Source of the DNA: Clostridium sp. N3C | Lineage (GTDB): Bacteria; Bacillota; Clostridia; Clostridiales; Clostridiaceae | NCBI RefSeq assembly: GCF_900095445.1 | Contig: NZ_FMJL01000008.1 | Location: 33,410-97,409 of the forward strand | DNA: 64,000 nucleotides | Direction of reading: 5' to 3' | Shown here: in pieces, positions 1 through 9,886 of the stretch | How positions within the stretch are numbered: the first letter of the stretch is position 1 | Layout of the letters: each line of letters opens with the position of its first letter | Notes under the pieces: generated by a model | Seen by the model: only the letters and a program-made list of their open reading frames with translations | The model's database searches: none | What the model was told of the DNA's origin: nothing | Position numbers and translations under genes: made by a program

Positions 1-1
1 A

Positions 2-313
2 ATAGGGCGTGCAGATGAAATGGCGCGTCGTAGAGGGGTGCCACAGGAAAAGATTACTGAACTCATAAATATGGGAACAGTAGGTGAGGCCTTTGGTTGT
101 TATTTTGATAGGAATGGAAAGGTAGTATATTCTACGCCCACAGTTGGAATAAATAGTAGTGATATTAAAAAAATTAGTCATCCTATAGCCATAGCAGGTG
201 GTAAAAGTAAGGCCGAAGCTATATTGGCTACGGAGAGGAATAATGAAAATGGCGTTCTTATTACTGATGAAGACGCTGCTAAAGAGATAATAAGACTATT
301 AAAAGAAAATTAA
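2..313 (+). CDS. cggR: Central glycolytic genes regulator CggR, C-terminal part (5' truncated by window edge)
   Basis: The frame is open to the left edge, so only the last 103 codons of a larger SorC/DeoR-type repressor are present. In Firmicutes CggR represses the gap-pgk-tpi-pgm-eno operon and is relieved by fructose-1,6-bisphosphate. The visible part matches the end of the sugar-phosphate-binding domain: an RRGVPQ segment, a G-x-V-G-E-A-F-G-C-Y-F-D stretch, the HPIAIAGGKSKAEAI segment and a final DEDAAKEII helix. An internal ATG at 20 is not a credible start because the homology runs through it. It lies 74 bp upstream of gap in the same orientation, the classical cggR-gap arrangement. Identification is by family resemblance and context. 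Confidence 0.82.
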   Translation: MGRADEMARRRGVPQEKITELINMGTVGEAFGCYFDRNGKVVYSTPTVGINSSDIKKISHPIAIAGGKSKAEAILATERNNENGVLITDEDAAKEIIRLLKEN

Positions 314-387
314 TCTTATAACTTTATTTAATTTTGCTTAAAATATATTTTTAAATATATATTTTATTTTTAAAGGAGGTACTTTAA

Positions 388-1401
<1,014 letters not shown>

Positions 1402-1431
1402 TTGATAAAAATTTTATAAATAATGAAGTAA

Positions 1432-1513
1432 AGGTCTGGTTTTGTAGTGTTGATGCTGGGCTCCTTTTAGGAGTCCCAGGCGTCTACAGGTGGCTATGAG
1501 GCCAGGCTTTTTT
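1432..1513 (+). promoter_or_regulatory. Structured intercistronic RNA between gap and pgk, ending in a U-tract
   Basis: Hand folding gives a three-way junction. P1 pairs 1432-1439 (AGGUCUGG) with 1502-1509 (CCAGGCUU). P2 pairs UGUAG (1443-1447) with CUACA (1484-1488) and encloses a nine-pair hairpin, CUGGGCUCC at 1456-1464 with GGAG at 1470-1473 and CCCAG at 1475-1479, U74 bulged. P3 is a short GGC/GCC hairpin near 1492-1503. A run of U to 1513 follows P1, so it could act as a leaky terminator or a processing and stability element separating gap from pgk expression. The pairing is seen directly; the function is inferred. Confidence 0.6.
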
Positions 1514-1536
1514 AATAAAGATAAGAGGTGAATTAA

Positions 1537-2730
1537 ATGAGTTTTAATAAAAAGACTATTGAAGACATCGAAGTTAAAGGCAAAAGAGTGCTTGTTAGAT
1601 GTGATTTTAATGTTCCTCTAAAGGATGGCGTTATAACAGATGAAAATAGATTAGTTGGTGCTCTTCCAACAATAAAATACTTAATAGAAAATGGAGCTAA
1701 GGTTATTCTTTGCTCACACTTAGGAAAGGCAAAGGGACCAGATCCAAGCTTAACTCTTGCACCAGTAGCTAAGAGACTTTCTGAACTACTAAACAAGGAA
1801 GTAGTATTTGCTGCTGATGACACTGTAGTTGGAGAAAATGCTAAAGCAGCTGTTGCAGCTATGAAAGAAGGAGATGTAGTTCTTCTTGAAAACACTAGAT
1901 TTAGAAAAGAAGAAGGAAAAAATGAAGATGCTTTCTCAAAGGATTTAGCTTCCTTAGCAGATGTATATGTTAACGATGCTTTCGGAACTGCGCACAGAGC
2001 ACACTGCTCCACAGTAGGTGTAACTAAGTTTGTTGACACTGCTGTATGTGGTTACTTAATTCAAAAGGAATTAAAGTTCTTAGGAGAAGCTGTTAACAAT
2101 CCAGAAAGACCTTTCGTTGCAATTTTAGGTGGAGCAAAGGTTTCAGACAAAATAAATGTTATCAACAATTTACTTGATAAAGTAGATACAATAATCATCG
2201 GTGGAGGAATGGCTTATACCTTCCTAAAGGCTCAAGGATATTCCATAGGAAGCTCCTTAGTAGAAGCTGATAGATTAGATTATGCTTTAGATATGGTTAA
2301 GAAGGCTGAAGAAAAGGGAGTTAAGTTCTTACTTCCTGTTGATAACAGAGTGGCAGATAAGTTTGATGCTAACGCAGAAGCTGTTATCACAGAAGATCAA
2401 AATGTTCCAGAAGGATATATGGGACTTGATATTGGACCAAAATCAGAAAAATTATTTGCTGATGCAGTAAAAGATGCTAAGACAGTAATTTGGAATGGAC
2501 CAATGGGTGTTGCTGAATTCAAGAACTTTGCAGCTGGAACTATAGCTGTAGCTAAAGCTATGGCAGATTCCGATGCTACTACTGTTATCGGTGGAGGAGA
2601 TAGCGCTGCTGCTGTTAACAATCTTGGCTTTGGTGACAAGATGACTCATATATCCACTGGTGGTGGAGCTTCTCTTGAATTCTTAGAAGGTAAAGAATTA
2701 CCAGGAATAGCTGCTCTAAACGATAAATAA
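1537..2730 (+). CDS. pgk: Phosphoglycerate kinase
   Basis: This 397-residue glycolytic enzyme transfers phosphate from 1,3-bisphosphoglycerate to ADP, giving ATP and 3-phosphoglycerate. Seen in the protein: the N-terminal signature [13 protein letters not shown], the R-F-R/E-E-x-K-N segment, the hinge region with [13 protein letters not shown] near residue 190, and the C-terminal nucleotide-binding loop with GGGDSAAAV and [18 protein letters not shown]. Length is typical. AAGAGGTG precedes the ATG. It is the third gene of the glycolytic cluster, 135 bp after gap, with a structured RNA filling most of that gap. Confidence 0.98.
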   Translation: MSFNKKTIEDIEVKGKRVLVRCDFNVPLKDGVITDENRLVGALPTIKYLIENGAKVILCSHLGKAKGPDPSLTLAPVAKRLSELLNKEVVFAADDTVVGENAKAAVAAMKEGDVVLLENTRFRKEEGKNEDAFSKDLASLADVYVNDAFGTAHRAHCSTVGVTKFVDTAVCGYLIQKELKFLGEAVNNPERPFVAILGGAKVSDKINVINNLLDKVDTIIIGGGMAYTFLKAQGYSIGSSLVEADRLDYALDMVKKAEEKGVKFLLPVDNRVADKFDANAEAVITEDQNVPEGYMGLDIGPKSEKLFADAVKDAKTVIWNGPMGVAEFKNFAAGTIAVAKAMADSDATTVIGGGDSAAAVNNLGFGDKMTHISTGGGASLEFLEGKELPGIAALNDK

Positions 2731-2749
2731 AGGGTAAATTTGGAATGTT

Positions 2750-2779
2750 AGGGGCTTGGAGCAAGTGCTCTAAGCCCTT
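2750..2779 (+). terminator. Intercistronic hairpin between pgk and tpiA
   Basis: AGGGGCTTGGAGCA (2750-2763) pairs with TGCTCTAAGCCCTT (2766-2779), about 14 pairs with two G-U wobbles. Only three T residues follow and the downstream gene is co-directional, so partial termination or an mRNA stability element is more likely than a full stop. Confidence 0.6.
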
Positions 2780-2818
2780 TCACAAATAGGAAGTTAACCT
2801 TAAAAGGAGGATTATAAA

Positions 2819-3568
2819 ATGAGAACACCAATTATTGCAGGAAACTGGAAGATGCATTATACAGTTGATGAGGCTGTTAAAACCGTAGAAGCATTAAAGC
2901 CTTTAGTTAAAGATGCAAAATGTGAAGTAGTAATATGCCCAACTTTTGTTTGCTTAGATGCTGTAAAAAAAGCGGTTGAAGGTACAAACATAAAGGTAGG
3001 AGCTCAGAACGTACACTTTGAAGAAAAGGGTGCTTTCACTGGAGAAGTTGCACCAGGAATGTTAGAAGCAATGAAAATTGATTATGTTATCATAGGACAT
3101 AGCGAAAGAAGACAGTACTTCAACGAAACTGATGAAACAGTTAATAAGAAGTTAAAGGCTTGCTTTGCTCATAACTTAACTCCAATTCTTTGTGTTGGAG
3201 AATCTTTAGAAGAAAGAGAAGCTAACATAACTGAAGAGGTTATAGGAAGACAGGTTAAGCTTGATTTAGCAGGATTAACAGGAGAACAGGTTAAGGAACT
3301 TGTAATTGCTTATGAACCAATCTGGGCAATTGGAACTGGTAAAACAGCTACTTCTGAGCAAGCTAACGAGACTATAGCATTTATTAGAGCTTGTATTAAG
3401 AACCTTTATGGACAGGAAGTTGCAGATGCTATAAGAATACAGTATGGTGGATCTGTTAAACCATCAACTATAAAGGAACAGATGGCTATGTCTGATATAG
3501 ATGGAGCTTTAGTTGGCGGTGCTAGCTTAGTAGCAGAAGATTTTGCATCAATTGTTAACTTTAATTAA
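2819..3568 (+). CDS. tpiA: Triose-phosphate isomerase
   Basis: This 249-residue TIM-barrel enzyme interconverts dihydroxyacetone phosphate and glyceraldehyde-3-phosphate. The catalytic set is visible: Asn9 and Lys11 in AGNWKMH, His94 in IIGHSERR, Glu166 in [11 protein letters not shown] (start of the flexible loop), and the C-terminal phosphate-binding GALVGGASL. Length matches bacterial TPI. AAAAGGAGG sits eight bases before ATG. It lies 88 bp after pgk in the same operon, with a hairpin in the gap. Confidence 0.98.
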   Translation: MRTPIIAGNWKMHYTVDEAVKTVEALKPLVKDAKCEVVICPTFVCLDAVKKAVEGTNIKVGAQNVHFEEKGAFTGEVAPGMLEAMKIDYVIIGHSERRQYFNETDETVNKKLKACFAHNLTPILCVGESLEEREANITEEVIGRQVKLDLAGLTGEQVKELVIAYEPIWAIGTGKTATSEQANETIAFIRACIKNLYGQEVADAIRIQYGGSVKPSTIKEQMAMSDIDGALVGGASLVAEDFASIVNFN

Positions 3569-3600
3569 TGACCATTGACATCAAAATGTAATATATTGGG

Positions 3601-3625
3601 AAATTCAGCTTGTTAAGCTGAATTT
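3601..3625 (+). terminator. Intercistronic hairpin between tpiA and gpmI
   Basis: AAATTCAGCTT (3601-3611) and AAGCTGAATTT (3615-3625) form a perfect 11-bp stem with a GTT loop, followed by CTTTC and then a T-rich stretch. It could act as a weak terminator or a 3'-end stabiliser for the gap-pgk-tpi transcript. Confidence 0.6.
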
Positions 3626-3697
3626 CTTTCATAATTTTTGGTTTTTATTCTTTAAAAGTGTTAATTCAGTATTTTCAGTTTAAAGGGGGATAAAAGG

Positions 3698-5227
3698 ATG
3701 AGTAAGAAACCTGTAATGTTAATGATATTAGATGGTTTTGGAATTAGTGATAAAGAAGATGGAAATTCAATTAAAGCAGCTCATAAACCTAATATTGATA
3801 AATTATTCCAACAATATCCTCATGTGCAATTAGGAGCTAGCGGTCTCAATGTTGGTTTGCCAGATGGGCAGATGGGTAATTCAGAAGTTGGCCACTTAAA
3901 TATAGGAGCTGGAAGAATTATTTATCAAGAACTTACAAGAATAACAAAAGCTATAGAAGATGGAGACTTCTTTGAAAATGAAGTTCTAAATGCTGCAGTA
4001 GATAAGGCTATTGAAAATGATGGAGCACTTCATGTTATGGGACTAGTTTCCGATGGAGGAGTTCATTCACACATTGATCATTTAAAAGCCATTTTTAAGT
4101 TAGCTAAAAACAAAGGTCTTTCTAAAGTATATTTACATGCCTTTATGGATGGAAGAGACACTCCACCATCTTCAGGAAAGGACTATATAATAGCTGTAGA
4201 AAATTATCTAAAAGAACTTGGTAACGGTAAGATTGCAACAGTATCTGGAAGATATTATGCAATGGATAGAGATAATAGATGGGAAAGAATAAAACTAGCT
4301 TATGATGCTATGGTTAATGGAAAAGGTGAAAGTGCAAATAGTGCTGTAGAAGCTATGGAAAAGTCCTATAATGACAACAAAACTGACGAATTTGTGCTTC
4401 CTACAGTTATCCTAGAAGATGGTAAGCCAATAGCTACTATCAAAAATGGAGATTCTGTAATCTTCTTTAATTTTAGACCGGATAGAGCTAGAGAAATTAC
4501 TAGAGCTATCAATGATAGAGAATTTGCTGGTTTTGAAAGAGAAACCTTAGATTTATATTTTGTATGCATGACTCAATATGATAAAACTATAGAAAATGTA
4601 CATGTAGCATATAAACCTCAATCTTATGAAAATACCTTTGGTGAGTATATTAGTAAGTTAGGAAAGAAGCAATTGAGAATAGCAGAAACAGAAAAGTACG
4701 CTCATGTAACCTTCTTCTTTAATGGAGGAGTAGAAGCTCCATATCCAGGTGAAGATAGAGCTCTTATTAATTCTCCAAAGGTTGCTACCTATGATTTAAA
4801 ACCGGAAATGAGCGCTTATGAAGTTACAGATGAAGTAATTAGAAGAATAGATTCAGATCAGTATGATGTAATCATATTGAACTTTGCTAATCCTGATATG
4901 GTTGGTCATACTGGTGTATTTGAAGCAGCAAAGGCAGCTATCGAAGCGGTAGATGTTTGCGTTGGTAAAATTGTGGACAAGATGCTTGAGAAAGATGGAA
5001 CTGTATTTGTAACAGCAGACCATGGAAATGCTGAGCAAATGATTGATTATTCCACAGGTGAACCAATGACTTCTCATACTACTGGTCCAGTACCTTTCAT
5101 ATATGTAGCTAAAGATGCAAAGGAAATGAGAGAAGGCGGAGTTTTAGCAGACATAGCTCCAACAATGCTTCAAGCAATGAATTTGGAAGTTCCTGCTGAA
5201 ATGACAGGAAAATCCCTTATTAAATAA
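3698..5227 (+). CDS. gpmI: 2,3-bisphosphoglycerate-independent phosphoglycerate mutase (copy 1)
   Basis: This 509-residue manganese enzyme of the alkaline phosphatase superfamily converts 3- to 2-phosphoglycerate through a phosphoserine intermediate. Ser62 in the [10 protein letters not shown] motif is the nucleophile; metal ligands appear in LDGFG near residue 12 and in the C-terminal [11 protein letters not shown] motif, and GRDTPP lies mid-protein. Length is standard for iPGM. AAAGGGGGA precedes ATG. It follows tpiA by 129 bp. A second gpmI gene starts 975 bp downstream, separated only by a convergent CBS gene, and the two share a 146-bp identical block. This copy, next to tpiA, is the probable ancestral housekeeping one. 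Confidence 0.97.
   Translation: MSKKPVMLMILDGFGISDKEDGNSIKAAHKPNIDKLFQQYPHVQLGASGLNVGLPDGQMGNSEVGHLNIGAGRIIYQELTRITKAIEDGDFFENEVLNAAVDKAIENDGALHVMGLVSDGGVHSHIDHLKAIFKLAKNKGLSKVYLHAFMDGRDTPPSSGKDYIIAVENYLKELGNGKIATVSGRYYAMDRDNRWERIKLAYDAMVNGKGESANSAVEAMEKSYNDNKTDEFVLPTVILEDGKPIATIKNGDSVIFFNFRPDRAREITRAINDREFAGFERETLDLYFVCMTQYDKTIENVHVAYKPQSYENTFGEYISKLGKKQLRIAETEKYAHVTFFFNGGVEAPYPGEDRALINSPKVATYDLKPEMSAYEVTDEVIRRIDSDQYDVIILNFANPDMVGHTGVFEAAKAAIEAVDVCVGKIVDKMLEKDGTVFVTADHGNAEQMIDYSTGEPMTSHTTGPVPFIYVAKDAKEMREGGVLADIAPTMLQAMNLEVPAEMTGKSLIK
4256..4401 (+). repeat. 146-bp block identical to 6761-6906 (copy 1)
   Basis: The bases match the second gpmI gene without a mismatch across this stretch, although the two genes differ frequently at synonymous sites on both sides. 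This suggests gene conversion, or a block spared since duplication. Confidence 0.9.
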
Positions 5228-5247
5228 TTTATTTTTATGTAATATAA

Positions 5248-5285
5248 AAGAGGTGTTCCGCTAACTATTAAGCGGAACACCTCTT
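5248..5285. terminator. Bidirectional terminator between gpmI copy 1 and the CBS-ACT gene
   Basis: AAGAGGTGTTCCGCT (5248-5262) and AGCGGAACACCTCTT (5271-5285) form a perfect 15-bp stem with an eight-base loop. It lies between convergent genes, so it can end transcripts from both sides. Confidence 0.88.
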
Positions 5286-5311
5286 AAAGTCTTTAAGTAT
5301 ATAAAGCTAAC

Positions 5312-5929
5312 TTAACATTCTACTCTATAACCGGCCTTTTCTAAATCTGATTTTAGTTGATTTACTACAGATTCATCAACTCTAAGAATCATTTCTCGGA
5401 TATCTAATTTAGTTTTTGGATTTCTAACTATAAGATTTTGAACATTTGCTCTATTTTTTGCAACGATTTGGCTTACTTTAGCTAATTGTCCAGGAATGTC
5501 ATGTAAGTAAATAGTAAGTTTGCGTCCATTATTTAAACCCATTATGTTTACCATTTCATCAAAGATTGCTTTGTGTGGAATAATACCTAAAAAGTTATTT
5601 TCTTTATCTACTATTGATACAAATTCTGCATCATTTTCTCTTAATGTATTTACTATATGTTCGAAACTACTATCCTCACCTAAAGTAGGAATTGATTCTA
5701 TTAAAGATTCAACCTTTGCTTCTCTTAATCTTTTTTCAGAATCCACATCTGTAAGGAATAATTCTAAAATTTTATCTTTAAAGATTATACCTAAAAATTT
5801 TTTCTTATCTACAACTGGTATAGATTTTATGTTTGTTTCACGCATTTTTTCTAGTGCAGTCTGCAAGCTATCTTGGCTTGAAACGGTGCTTAAATGCTTA
5901 TGTTTTGTCATTAAAGTATGAATTTTCAT
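5312..5929 (-). CDS. CBS-CBS-ACT domain protein (AcuB-like)
   Basis: The 205-residue soluble protein has two CBS motifs (about residues 1-60 and 75-130, with KSIPVVDKKKFLGII and EFVSIVDKENNFLGII as the repeated cores) and a C-terminal ACT-like domain (about 137-205, starting KLTIYLHDIPGQLAKVSQIV). CBS pairs usually bind adenosine nucleotides and ACT domains bind small metabolites such as amino acids, so a regulatory or sensing role is likely, but the ligand and target are unknown. GGAGGGG lies upstream of the minus-strand ATG. It is a single-gene unit between the two gpmI copies and may be a bystander of their duplication. Confidence 0.85.
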   Translation of the reverse strand: MKIHTLMTKHKHLSTVSSQDSLQTALEKMRETNIKSIPVVDKKKFLGIIFKDKILELFLTDVDSEKRLREAKVESLIESIPTLGEDSSFEHIVNTLRENDAEFVSIVDKENNFLGIIPHKAIFDEMVNIMGLNNGRKLTIYLHDIPGQLAKVSQIVAKNRANVQNLIVRNPKTKLDIREMILRVDESVVNQLKSDLEKAGYRVEC

Positions 5930-5987
5930 ATTACCCCTCCATTCAAATAAAATTTTAACCTTTGGAGTGAATGTATTTTATAAAAAT

Positions 5988-5996
5988 ATTATAGCA
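5988..5996 (-). promoter_or_regulatory. Extended -10 promoter for the CBS-ACT gene
   Basis: On the minus strand this reads TGCTATAAT, a perfect extended -10 (TGnTATAAT) about 60 bp before the start codon. No good -35 hexamer is visible. Confidence 0.55.
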
Positions 5997-6111
5997 TGAT
6001 ATTAAGAAATTTTCACCGTAAAGGGGTGTTTAATATGCAAATTTGTTAGTTTATTAATATAATTTAAATTTTTGTGTATTTTTGATATATAAAAAGGAAA
6101 AAAATAATTAG

Positions 6112-6152
6112 GTATATATTGTATATACTAAATTGATGTAGTATGATATAAT
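6112..6152 (+). promoter_or_regulatory. Promoter of gpmI copy 2 with upstream inverted repeat
   Basis: TGATATAAT at 6144-6152 is a perfect extended -10 box, 50 bp before the start. Just upstream GTATATA-TTG-TATATAC (6112-6128) is a perfect 7-bp inverted repeat that could bind a regulator. This indicates that the second mutase gene is transcribed independently of the main glycolytic operon. Confidence 0.5.
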
Positions 6153-6202
6153 TAATAATAATTATTAAAAGAAAATTAGTAAATGCTAAATGGAGGAAAA
6201 TT

Positions 6203-7735
6203 ATGAGTAAGAGACCAGTTGTGTTAATGATATTAGATGGACTTGGTATAACTGATAAAGTTGATGGAAATGCTGTTATGGCTGCAAAAAAGCCAAATTA
6301 TGATGAATATATAAAAAAGTATCCTTATACTGAGCTTAATGCTAGTGGCCTAGATGTGGGACTTCCTAAAGGACAAATGGGTAATTCAGAAGTAGGTCAT
6401 TTAAATATAGGAGCTGGAAGAATTATATATCAAGAGCTTACAAGAATAACAAAGGCTATAGAAGATGGAAAATTTTTTCATAATGAAGCTTTAAACTATG
6501 CTGTGGATATGGCGATAAAAAATAATTCCTCATTGCATCTCTTAGGACTTTTATCCGATGGTGGAGTTCACTCCCATATTGATCATGTAAAAGCTTTATT
6601 TAAATTGGCAAAGGATAAGGGTTTAAGTAAGGTTTATCTACATGCCTTTATGGATGGTAGAGATACACCACCTACTTCCGGTAAGGATTTTGTAGTAGAG
6701 ATAGAGGATTATTTAAAGGAAATAAATAATGGTCATATTGCTACCTTATCTGGTAGATACTATGCAATGGATAGAGATAATAGATGGGAAAGAATAAAAC
6801 TAGCTTATGATGCTATGGTTAATGGAAAAGGTGAAAGTGCAAATAGTGCTGTAGAAGCTATGGAAAAGTCCTATAATGACAACAAAACTGACGAATTTGT
6901 GCTTCCCACAGTTATTTTAGATGATGGTAAGCCTACAGCTACTATTAAAAATGGAGATTCTGTAATCTTTTTTAACTTTAGACCAGATAGAGCTAGAGAA
7001 ATGACTAGAGCATTAAACGATGAGGTCTTTAATGGATTTGAAAGAGAAAGATTGAATTTGAACTTTGTAACTATGACTCAATATGATAAAACTATAGAAA
7101 ATGTAAAGATAGCTTATTTACCACAGTCTTATAAAAATACTTTAGGAGAGTATGTAAGTGGTTTAGGAAAGAAGCAGCTTAGAATGGCAGAAACAGAAAA
7201 ATATGCCCACGTTACTTTCTTCTTTAATGGTGGTGTAGAGGCTTCTAATCCTGGGGAAGATAGAGTGATGATACCATCTCCTAAAGTTGCTACTTACGAT
7301 TTAAAACCGGAAATGAGCGCTTATGAGCTTACTGATGAGCTTATAAAAAGAATAGAATCAGATGTTTATGATTTAATTATTGTAAATTATGCAAATCCTG
7401 ATATGGTTGGTCATACTGGAGTCTTTGAGGCAGCGGTTAAAGCTGTAGAAACAGTAGATGAATGTATGGGGAGGGTAGTAGAAAAGGTTCTAGCTAAAGG
7501 TGGATCAGTTTTTGTAACTGCCGACCATGGTAATGCTGAACAAATGATTGATTATTCTACTGGAAAGCCTATGACAGCTCATACTACAGATCCAGTGCCT
7601 TTTATACATGTTTCAGAAAATGCAAAGGGTTTGAGATCTGGTGGTAAATTAAGTGATATTGCGCCTACTCTTTTGGATGAAATGGATATAGAGAAACCAG
7701 AAGAAATGACAGGGGTATCTTTAATTGAAAAATAA
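6203..7735 (+). CDS. gpmI: 2,3-bisphosphoglycerate-independent phosphoglycerate mutase (copy 2)
   Basis: This 510-residue paralogue of the preceding mutase is full length. It keeps nucleophile Ser62 ([10 protein letters not shown]), the LDGLG metal motif, GRDTPP and [11 protein letters not shown], so it should be active in 3- to 2-phosphoglycerate isomerisation. ATGGAGGAAA precedes ATG. It has its own predicted promoter and precedes eno. Most substitutions against copy 1 are scattered, but 146 bp in the middle are identical, as is a shorter block around 7300-7325 (ACCGGAAATGAGCGCTTATG in both). Why two iPGM genes are kept is unclear; separate regulation is the simplest idea. Confidence 0.96.
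   Translation: MSKRPVVLMILDGLGITDKVDGNAVMAAKKPNYDEYIKKYPYTELNASGLDVGLPKGQMGNSEVGHLNIGAGRIIYQELTRITKAIEDGKFFHNEALNYAVDMAIKNNSSLHLLGLLSDGGVHSHIDHVKALFKLAKDKGLSKVYLHAFMDGRDTPPTSGKDFVVEIEDYLKEINNGHIATLSGRYYAMDRDNRWERIKLAYDAMVNGKGESANSAVEAMEKSYNDNKTDEFVLPTVILDDGKPTATIKNGDSVIFFNFRPDRAREMTRALNDEVFNGFERERLNLNFVTMTQYDKTIENVKIAYLPQSYKNTLGEYVSGLGKKQLRMAETEKYAHVTFFFNGGVEASNPGEDRVMIPSPKVATYDLKPEMSAYELTDELIKRIESDVYDLIIVNYANPDMVGHTGVFEAAVKAVETVDECMGRVVEKVLAKGGSVFVTADHGNAEQMIDYSTGKPMTAHTTDPVPFIHVSENAKGLRSGGKLSDIAPTLLDEMDIEKPEEMTGVSLIEK
6761..6906 (+). repeat. 146-bp block identical to 4256-4401 (copy 2)
   Basis: This is the second member of the direct repeat inside the paralogous gpmI genes, at a constant offset of 2505 bp. 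Homologous recombination between the copies would delete the CBS-ACT gene and leave one hybrid mutase. Confidence 0.9.
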
Positions 7736-7773
7736 AATCATCTACTTTAGTAGAATTAATTAAGTTTTATGGA

Positions 7774-9164
<1,391 letters not shown>

Positions 9165-9174
9165 TTAATTTAAT

Positions 9175-9197
9175 GGACTGCTTAGGCGGTCCTTTTT
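9175..9197 (+). terminator. Rho-independent terminator after eno
   Basis: GGACTGC (9175-9181) pairs with GCGGTCC (9186-9192) around a TTAG loop and is followed by TTTTT. Confidence 0.88.
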
Positions 9198-9284
9198 ATT
9201 AAATAAAATATTTTATTGTAATATAATGTAATGTGTGATAAAATTAATTCATATGGCAAAACAGGGGTTAGGAGGTGCTGTCAA

Positions 9285-9518
9285 ATGTATACATTTTTAG
9301 TAGTTATGGATATAATACTTGCATTTGCATTAACAGCAGTTGTACTTTTACAGCCAAGTAAGTCAGATGCATTACAGGGTTTGATGTCAGGTAATAATGA
9401 AAGCTTTTTTTCAAAAAATAAGTCAAGAACTAGAGAAGCTATGTTAGCTAAACTTACAGTAGTTTTAGCTATTTTATTTGCTATAGTAACTATAGCCTTG
9501 AATTTAGTGACTAAGTAA
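9285..9518 (+). CDS. secG: Preprotein translocase subunit SecG
   Basis: The 77-residue membrane protein has two hydrophobic helices (about residues 3-22 and 53-73) joined by a cytosolic loop with the family motifs VVLLQPSKSDALQG and SFFSKNKSRTREA. SecG aids the SecYEG channel during protein export. The frame opens earlier, at 9231, but GGAGGTG at 9271-9277 and the usual length fix the ATG at 9285. The order eno-secG-rnr-smpB-ssrA is conserved in Firmicutes. Confidence 0.93.
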   Translation: MYTFLVVMDIILAFALTAVVLLQPSKSDALQGLMSGNNESFFSKNKSRTREAMLAKLTVVLAILFAIVTIALNLVTK

Positions 9519-9536
9519 TACATATATAAAAGCTAT

Positions 9537-9581
9537 GCTGACTTTTGCAATTCCTATCTGCAGTAGTCAGCTTTTGTTTTT
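9537..9581 (+). terminator. Terminator after secG
   Basis: GCTGACT (9537-9543) pairs with AGTCAGC (9565-9571) across a 21-base loop and is followed by TTTTGTTTTT. Confidence 0.7.
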
Positions 9582-9886
9582 ATTGGTATCCAATTTTTAA
9601 GTTTAATTTATTAGTTATTAGAAAAGATAAAAATAAGTTATTGAAATATGAGTTTTTTCTTAATTCTTGAAGATATCCTACGTAAACTTAATTTAAACAT
9701 CTTCGAAAAAATTGAATCTTTATTAATTTTCCTCCATGTTTAATTTGATAGTTGAGTTGTATGTCTTATATTGTGAATATTTATTTGACTCCTGTTAAAA
9801 ATAGCATTAGAGAATGGTTAACGTAATATAGAAGATAAGAAGTTATTTATAAGAAGGTAGTATTTTAATTAGTGAGAGGTGTTAAT
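9582..9886 (+). promoter_or_regulatory. AT-rich rnr upstream region with candidate promoter
   Basis: No gene is seen here. TTGATA (9745-9750) and TATATT (9767-9772) with a 16-bp spacer form a plausible SigA promoter about 115 bp before rnr. The rest is AT-rich with no obvious structure. Confidence 0.35.

Noticed and set aside
1533..2039. 168-codon minus-strand frame opposite pgk
   Set aside because: It mirrors a highly conserved gene with strong codon bias, has Ser/Ala-rich low-complexity translation and no ribosome site. The same holds for the other antisense frames inside coding genes.
6112..6128. Transcription terminator at GTATATA-TTG-TATATAC
   Set aside because: The stem is only seven A/T-rich pairs with a three-base loop and no U-tract, so it is better read as a possible operator.
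4256..6906. Insertion element flanked by direct repeats
   Set aside because: The 146-bp repeats lie inside the two gpmI coding regions in frame and no transposase lies between them. Gene duplication with conversion fits better.
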